Position numbers and translations under genes: made by a program. A DNA stretch of 64,000 nucleotides from Curtobacterium sp. Leaf183 (lineage in GTDB: Bacteria; Actinomycetota; Actinomycetes; Actinomycetales; Microbacteriaceae): positions 115,552 to 179,551 of the forward strand of contig NZ_LMPO01000009.1 of NCBI RefSeq assembly GCF_001424385.1, given 5' to 3'. Under the pieces are notes generated by a model that saw only the letters and a program-made list of their open reading frames with translations, did not search any database and was not told where the DNA came from. Shown here piece by piece: positions 59,621-64,000 of this stretch (position 1 is the stretch's first letter; every line of letters starts with the position of its first letter).

Positions 59621-61039
59621 ATGTCCGACGTGCTCATCGACCGTCCAGAACTCGAGGGACTCGGCCAGTACGAGTTCGGCTGGTCCGACTCCGACTCCGC
59701 CGGTGCCTCGGCCCGCCGTGGCATCTCGGACGAGGTCGTCACCGACATCTCGAACCTCAAGAACGAGCCCGAGTGGATGCTCAAGAACCGGCTCAAGGGG
59801 CTCTCGCTCTTCGGTCGCAAGCCGATGCCGACGTGGGGCGCCGACCTGTCGGGCATCGACTTCGACAACATCAAGTACTTCGTCCGCTCCACCGAGAAGC
59901 AGGCGCAGTCGTGGGAAGACCTCCCCGAGGACATCCGCGCCACCTACGAGAAGCTCGGCATCCCCGAGGCTGAGCGCCAGCGTCTGGTCGCCGGCGTCGC
60001 CGCGCAGTACGAGTCCGAGGTCGTCTACCACCAGATCCGCGAGGACCTGGAGCAGCAGGGCGTCATCTTCATGGACACGGACACCGCGCTCCGTGAGCAC
60101 CCCGAGCTCTTCCAGGAGTACTTCGGCACGGTCATCCCGGCCGGCGACAACAAGTTCGCTGCCCTGAACACCGCGGTGTGGTCCGGCGGGTCGTTCGTCT
60201 ACGTCCCCAAGGGCGTCCACGTCGAGATCCCGCTGCAGGCCTACTTCCGCATCAACACCGAGAACATGGGCCAGTTCGAGCGGACGCTGATCATCGCGGA
60301 CGAGGACAGCTACGTCCACTACATCGAGGGCTGCACCGCCCCGATCTACAAGTCCGACTCGCTGCACTCCGCCGTCGTCGAGATCATCGTGAAGAAGAAC
60401 GCCCGCGTGCGCTACACGACGATCCAGAACTGGTCGAACAACGTCTACAACCTCGTCACCAAGCGTGCCATCGCGCACGAGGGCGCCACGATGGAGTGGA
60501 TCGACGGCAACATCGGGTCCAAGGTCACGATGAAGTACCCGTCGATCTACCTCGCCGGTGAGCACGCCAAGGGTGAGACCCTGTCGGTCGCCTTCGCCGG
60601 TCCCGGGCAGCACCAGGACGCCGGCGCCAAGATGATCCACATGGCGCCGTACACGACGTCGTCGATCGTGTCGAAGTCGATCGCCCGTGGCGGTGGCCGC
60701 GCCGGCTACCGCGGCGAGGTCCGGGTCGACCCGAGCGCGCACCACGCCGCCAACACGGTGCGGTGCGACGCGCTGCTGGTCGACACGATCAGCCGATCGG
60801 ACACCTACCCGGCGATCGACATCCGCGTGGACGACGTCCAGCTCGGACACGAGGCCACGGTCTCGCGGGTCAGCGAAGAGCAGCTCTTCTACCTCATGTC
60901 TCGCGGTCTGGCCGAGGACGAGGCGATGGCCATGATCGTCCGCGGCTTCATCGAGCCCATCGCGCGCGAACTCCCGATGGAGTACGCGCTCGAACTCAAC
61001 AAGCTCATCGAGATGAGCATGGAAGGATCCGTCGGCTAG
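59621..61039 (+). CDS. sufB: Fe-S cluster assembly protein SufB
   Basis: A 472-residue scaffold subunit of the SufBCD complex that assembles iron-sulfur clusters. It opens with the family stretch [11 protein letters not shown], and has [42 protein letters not shown] and the C-terminal beta-helix segment [12 protein letters not shown]. It is the first gene of the suf operon. Most actinobacterial suf operons start with a SufR repressor gene, but here ctaA is the upstream neighbour. Confidence 0.97.
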   Translation: MSDVLIDRPELEGLGQYEFGWSDSDSAGASARRGISDEVVTDISNLKNEPEWMLKNRLKGLSLFGRKPMPTWGADLSGIDFDNIKYFVRSTEKQAQSWEDLPEDIRATYEKLGIPEAERQRLVAGVAAQYESEVVYHQIREDLEQQGVIFMDTDTALREHPELFQEYFGTVIPAGDNKFAALNTAVWSGGSFVYVPKGVHVEIPLQAYFRINTENMGQFERTLIIADEDSYVHYIEGCTAPIYKSDSLHSAVVEIIVKKNARVRYTTIQNWSNNVYNLVTKRAIAHEGATMEWIDGNIGSKVTMKYPSIYLAGEHAKGETLSVAFAGPGQHQDAGAKMIHMAPYTTSSIVSKSIARGGGRAGYRGEVRVDPSAHHAANTVRCDALLVDTISRSDTYPAIDIRVDDVQLGHEATVSRVSEEQLFYLMSRGLAEDEAMAMIVRGFIEPIARELPMEYALELNKLIEMSMEGSVG

Positions 61040-62317
61040 ATGTCGAGCTCCACCCCCACCCCCCGTATCGACCAGCCGATCGAGCCGGCGTCCGGCACCG
61101 AGCGCAGCACTGGCGGCCTCGAGCAGCATGGCGCTCGCGCGCACTCGGACGGCGCCTGGGAGTCGAAGGTCCCCATCCAGACCCGGTCGCAGCGTCCGCA
61201 GTCCGGCGACATCGAGGCCTACCCCGCGGTCACCGGCCGCGAGGTCAACTGGAAATTCGCGCCGCTCGACAAGATCCAGCCGCTGCTCGACGGCGGACTC
61301 GACGGCTCGGCGTACCCGTACCTCGCGACCCAGACCGACGGCGCCGACGTCGAGTGGGTCCGCAGCGACGACGCCCGGGTCGGCTCTGCCGGACTCCCCG
61401 AGGACCGAGCGTCCGCCGCCGCATGGACCGCGCGCGACGCCGTCCTCGCCGTGACGGTGAAGGCGACCGACGCGAACGAGTCGATGACCATCACGCGGTC
61501 CGACTTCGGCACGCAGCCGCGAGCGGCGCACACGGTCATCACGGCCGAAGCGCACGCCCAGGGCATCGTCGTGATCGACAACCGCGGCAGCGCGCTGCTC
61601 AGTGAGAACGTCGAGATCGTGGTGGGCGACGGGGCACGACTGACGGTCGTCAGCCTGCAGGACTGGGCCGACGACGCCGTGCACGTGGCCACCCACTGGG
61701 CCGAGGTCGGGCGCGACGCCTTCCTCAAGCACGTCGTGGTCTCGCTCGGCGGTGACGTGATCCGTGTCAACCCGTCCACGCACCTCGGCGCCCAGGGGGC
61801 CGACACCGAGATGTACGGCGTGTACTTCGCCGACGCCGGTCAGTACATCGAACAGCAGGTCTACGTGAACCACGACGCGCCGAACACGCGCGGTCGGGTC
61901 AACTACAAGGGTGCGCTGCAGGGGCAGGGTGCTCACACCGTGTGGATCGGCGACGTGCTCATCGGGCGCTCCGGGGACGGCACGGACTCGTACGAGCAGA
62001 ACCGCAACCTGGTCCTGACCGACGGCACCCGTGCGGACAGCATCCCGAACCTCGAGATCGAGACCGGCAACATCGAGGGTGCCGGCCACGCCAGCGCCAC
62101 CGGTCGGTTCGACGACGAGCAGCTCTTCTACCTGCAGGCCCGCGGCATCCCGGAAGAAGAGGCCCGGCGTCTGGTCGTCCTCGGCTTCCTGGTCGAGGTC
62201 ATCCAGAAGATCGGCGCCCCCGAGCTCGAGGCACGCCTGATCGCGGCCGTCGAGCAGGAGCTCCTCGAAGGACGCACCGTGCTCGCTGCACCCGCGACCG
62301 GAACCACGGACGCCTGA
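61040..62317 (+). CDS. sufD: Fe-S cluster assembly protein SufD
   Basis: A 425-residue paralogue of SufB that completes the SufBC2D scaffold. It has the shared C-terminal fold with NHDAPNTRGRVNYKGALQ and SATGRFDDEQLFYLQARGI. The ATG follows the sufB TAG without a gap. The stop overlaps the start of the Rieske gene (TGATG). Confidence 0.95.
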   Translation: MSSSTPTPRIDQPIEPASGTERSTGGLEQHGARAHSDGAWESKVPIQTRSQRPQSGDIEAYPAVTGREVNWKFAPLDKIQPLLDGGLDGSAYPYLATQTDGADVEWVRSDDARVGSAGLPEDRASAAAWTARDAVLAVTVKATDANESMTITRSDFGTQPRAAHTVITAEAHAQGIVVIDNRGSALLSENVEIVVGDGARLTVVSLQDWADDAVHVATHWAEVGRDAFLKHVVVSLGGDVIRVNPSTHLGAQGADTEMYGVYFADAGQYIEQQVYVNHDAPNTRGRVNYKGALQGQGAHTVWIGDVLIGRSGDGTDSYEQNRNLVLTDGTRADSIPNLEIETGNIEGAGHASATGRFDDEQLFYLQARGIPEEEARRLVVLGFLVEVIQKIGAPELEARLIAAVEQELLEGRTVLAAPATGTTDA

Positions 62318-62643
62318 TGGCCGAGAAGATCTGCGCCGAGACGGACATCGCGGTCGAGAGCCCGATGCGCGTCGTCGTCGACGGCGTCGCGGTCGCGATC
62401 GTGAAGGACTCCGCCGGCACCGTGCACGCGATCGGCGACACCTGCACCCACGGGGACATCTCCCTGGCCGAGGGCTTCGTCGAAGGGGACTCGCTCGAGT
62501 GCTGGGCCCACGGTTCGCAGTTCTCGCTGACCACTGGCAAGCCGCAGAACTTCCCGGCGTACGAGCCCGTCCCCGTGTTCCGGGTCGAGGTCCGCGACGG
62601 CGAGGTCTACGTCGACGTGCACGACCCCGTCCCGGTCGACTGA
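62317..62643 (+). CDS. Rieske-type [2Fe-2S] ferredoxin-like protein
   Basis: A 108-residue small Rieske protein with the cluster ligands C43-T-H45 and C62-W-A-H65, so it is probably functional. It resembles ferredoxin subunits of non-heme iron oxygenases. It is encoded inside the suf operon between sufD and sufC. It may deliver electrons for cluster assembly or be a major client; both are inference. Confidence 0.88.
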   Translation: MAEKICAETDIAVESPMRVVVDGVAVAIVKDSAGTVHAIGDTCTHGDISLAEGFVEGDSLECWAHGSQFSLTTGKPQNFPAYEPVPVFRVEVRDGEVYVDVHDPVPVD

Positions 62644-62725
62644 GACCCATGTGCTCCGGCCGGACACGGCCACCACTCACTTCCCGCGGCTGACGCCGCA
62701 CACCAGCTGCAACCGGAGGAACCCA

Positions 62726-63499
62726 ATGTCCACTTTCGAAATCCGCGACCTGCAGGTCTCGATCGACACCGACCAGGGGGTCAAGGAGATCCTCAAGGGC
62801 GTCGACCTGACCATCAACGAGGGCGAGATCCACGCGATCATGGGCCCGAACGGCTCGGGCAAGTCGACGCTGGCCTACACGATCGCCGGTCACCCCCGCT
62901 ACCACGTCGTCGGCGGCTCGATCACGCTCGACGGACAGAACGTGCTCGACATGAGCGTGGACGAGCGTGCCCGCGCCGGCATGTTCCTCGCCATGCAGTA
63001 CCCGGTCGAGATCCCCGGCGTGACCGTGTCGAACTTCCTGCGCACGGCGAAGACCGCCATCGACGGCGAGGCCCCCGCGCTCCGCAGCTGGGTCAAGGAC
63101 CTCCGCACCTCGATGGCCGACCTCAAGATGGACTCGGCCTTCGCGGAGCGCAACGTCAACGAGGGCTTCTCCGGCGGCGAGAAGAAGCGCCACGAGATCA
63201 TGCAGCTCGAGCTGCTCAAGCCGAAGTTCGCCGTCCTCGACGAGACCGACTCGGGACTCGACGTCGACGCGCTGAAGATCGTGTCCGAGGGCGTCAACCG
63301 CGCCAAGGCCGCCACTGGCCTCGGCGTGCTGCTCATCACGCACTACACGCGCATCCTCCGGTACATCAAGCCCGACTTCGTGCACGTGTTCGTCGCCGGC
63401 AAGATCGCCGAGCAGGGCGGACCCGAGCTGGCCGACCGCCTCGAGAACGAGGGCTACGACCGGTACGTGCAGGCCGAGGCAGCGGCGGCGGGCAACTGA
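62726..63499 (+). CDS. sufC: Fe-S cluster assembly ATPase SufC
   Basis: A 257-residue soluble ABC ATPase of the SufBC2D complex. Walker A is GPNGSGKST. The signature FSGGEKKRHEIMQ and the Walker B region FAVLDETDSGLDVDALK are SufC-specific. GGAGGA lies before the ATG, 82 bp after the Rieske stop. The ATG of the DUF59 gene overlaps its stop. Confidence 0.97.
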   Translation: MSTFEIRDLQVSIDTDQGVKEILKGVDLTINEGEIHAIMGPNGSGKSTLAYTIAGHPRYHVVGGSITLDGQNVLDMSVDERARAGMFLAMQYPVEIPGVTVSNFLRTAKTAIDGEAPALRSWVKDLRTSMADLKMDSAFAERNVNEGFSGGEKKRHEIMQLELLKPKFAVLDETDSGLDVDALKIVSEGVNRAKAATGLGVLLITHYTRILRYIKPDFVHVFVAGKIAEQGGPELADRLENEGYDRYVQAEAAAAGN

Positions 63500-63828
63500 T
63501 GATCACCGCACTCGCACCGGAGAAGTTCGACGAGGTCGTCGAGGGCCTGAAAGAGGTGCAGGACCCGGAGCTCGGCGTCAACATCGTCGACCTCGGCCTC
63601 ATCTACGACCTGGCCTGGGACGACGAGGCGACGGCGCTCATCATCAGCATGACGCTCACCAGCGCGGGCTGCCCGCTGACCGACGTCATCGAGGGCGACA
63701 CCGCCAACGCGCTCGACGGCATCGTCGACGCCTTCCGCATCAACTGGGTGTGGATGCCGCCGTGGGGCCCGGACCGCATCACCGACGACGGTCGCGAGAT
63801 GATGCGCGCGCTCGGCTTCTCGATCTAG
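63499..63828 (+). CDS. sufT: SufT/DUF59 metal-sulfur cluster assembly factor
   Basis: A 109-residue MIP18/DUF59 protein that helps mature iron-sulfur proteins. It opens with the typical DPELGVNIVDLGLIYDL and has the conserved Cys in TSAGCPLTDVIEGD, then WVWMPPWGPDRIT. In related Actinobacteria sufS and sufU lie between sufC and sufT. Here sufT follows sufC directly, with overlap TGATG. Confidence 0.92.
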   Translation: MITALAPEKFDEVVEGLKEVQDPELGVNIVDLGLIYDLAWDDEATALIISMTLTSAGCPLTDVIEGDTANALDGIVDAFRINWVWMPPWGPDRITDDGREMMRALGFSI

Positions 63829-63842
63829 TCGCGACCTCGCAC

Positions 63843-63888
63843 ACGAACGGGAGGCCCGGTGCCAGCTGGCACCGGGCCTCCCGTTCGT
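63843..63888. terminator. 46-bp perfect palindrome after the suf operon, copy 2 of the repeat
   Basis: It starts 15 bp after the sufT stop. The 23-bp arms are perfect and there is no loop. It is a likely suf terminator. The central 33 bases are identical to 48211-48243. Confidence 0.8.
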
Positions 63889-63970
63889 CGTGTGGGTCCA
63901 TGCCACTGCGTGTGGTTCCGTGACTTGCCGCTCACGGCTTCCGAGGTTCCGCAGGTGGACGGTGCCGGGC

Positions 63971-64000
63971 GTCGAGGTTCCGGAATTCCGGAACCTCGAC
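63971..64000. repeat. 30-bp perfect palindrome at the right edge
   Basis: Two perfect 15-bp arms built around GAGGTTCCGGAA. Single copies of GGTTCCG also occur at 63914 and 63945 and near 48129. The next 15 or more bases may extend beyond the window. Confidence 0.85.

Noticed and set aside
59336..63385. Long minus-strand open frame opposite the suf operon
   Set aside because: The plus-strand suf genes are certain. The antisense translation has no recognisable motif.
48211..63888. The two identical hairpins as ends of one transposon
   Set aside because: The 15 kb between them is conserved core metabolism in its usual order with no transposase.

Overview
The window comes from a very G+C-rich actinobacterium, most likely a Curtobacterium-like member of the Microbacteriaceae. 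The evidence is RbpA, WhiA, OpcA, a PdtaR-type ANTAR regulator, SufBDC, the gene order pdtaR-polA-rpsA-coaE-uvrB-uvrA and gap-pgk-tpiA-secG, and many GTG starts. The order matches that known from other Actinobacteria, with local insertions and losses. The genus assignment is an inference.

Region 1 (1-16105) is a type VII secretion (ESX-like) island. A leftward operon encodes a zinc-ribbon/RDD/FHA protein, a small membrane protein, EccD, a MinD-like ATPase with a degenerate P-loop, and the N-terminus of EccC, which runs off the left edge. A divergent rightward set encodes three small helical Esx-like or associated proteins. These are followed by an 834-residue protein ending in a DNA/RNA non-specific endonuclease-type domain, two YezG-like immunity candidates (one fused to an SseB-like domain), and a degenerate ADP-ribosylglycohydrolase-like protein. 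A second leftward operon (16105-11301) encodes a DUF6177-like protein, a small protein, an AAA+ ATPase with a TPR-like N-terminus, a TPR membrane protein and an orphan.

Region 2 (16221-19541) carries an AldB/ExaC-type aldehyde dehydrogenase, its usual DUF779 partner and a GAF/winged-helix regulator. It ends with tRNA-Leu(CAA), whose 3' end is duplicated just downstream.

Region 3 (19651-44095) is core information processing: pdtaR, polA, rpsA, coaE, uvrB, uvrA, uvrC, rapZ and whiA. Accessory genes lie between them: GNAT, VOC and thioesterase proteins, a DUF885 protein, an alpha/beta hydrolase, an acyl-CoA synthetase paired with a membrane acyltransferase, an MFS carrier and an SDR. Many of these genes have a TAGNNT -10 box only 6-8 nt before the start codon, which suggests leaderless mRNAs.

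Region 4 (44258-57929) is central carbon metabolism: gap-pgk-tpiA with secG and rbpA, then the leftward pentose-phosphate cluster tkt-tal-pgi-zwf-opcA-pgl. ctaB (heme O synthase) diverges from tkt and converges with ctaA (heme A synthase).

Region 5 (59621-63828) is a SUF iron-sulfur operon: sufB, sufD, a Rieske ferredoxin-like gene, sufC and a SufT/DUF59 gene. It lacks the sufR, sufS and sufU found in related operons. The window ends in a repeat-rich non-coding stretch with two long perfect palindromes.
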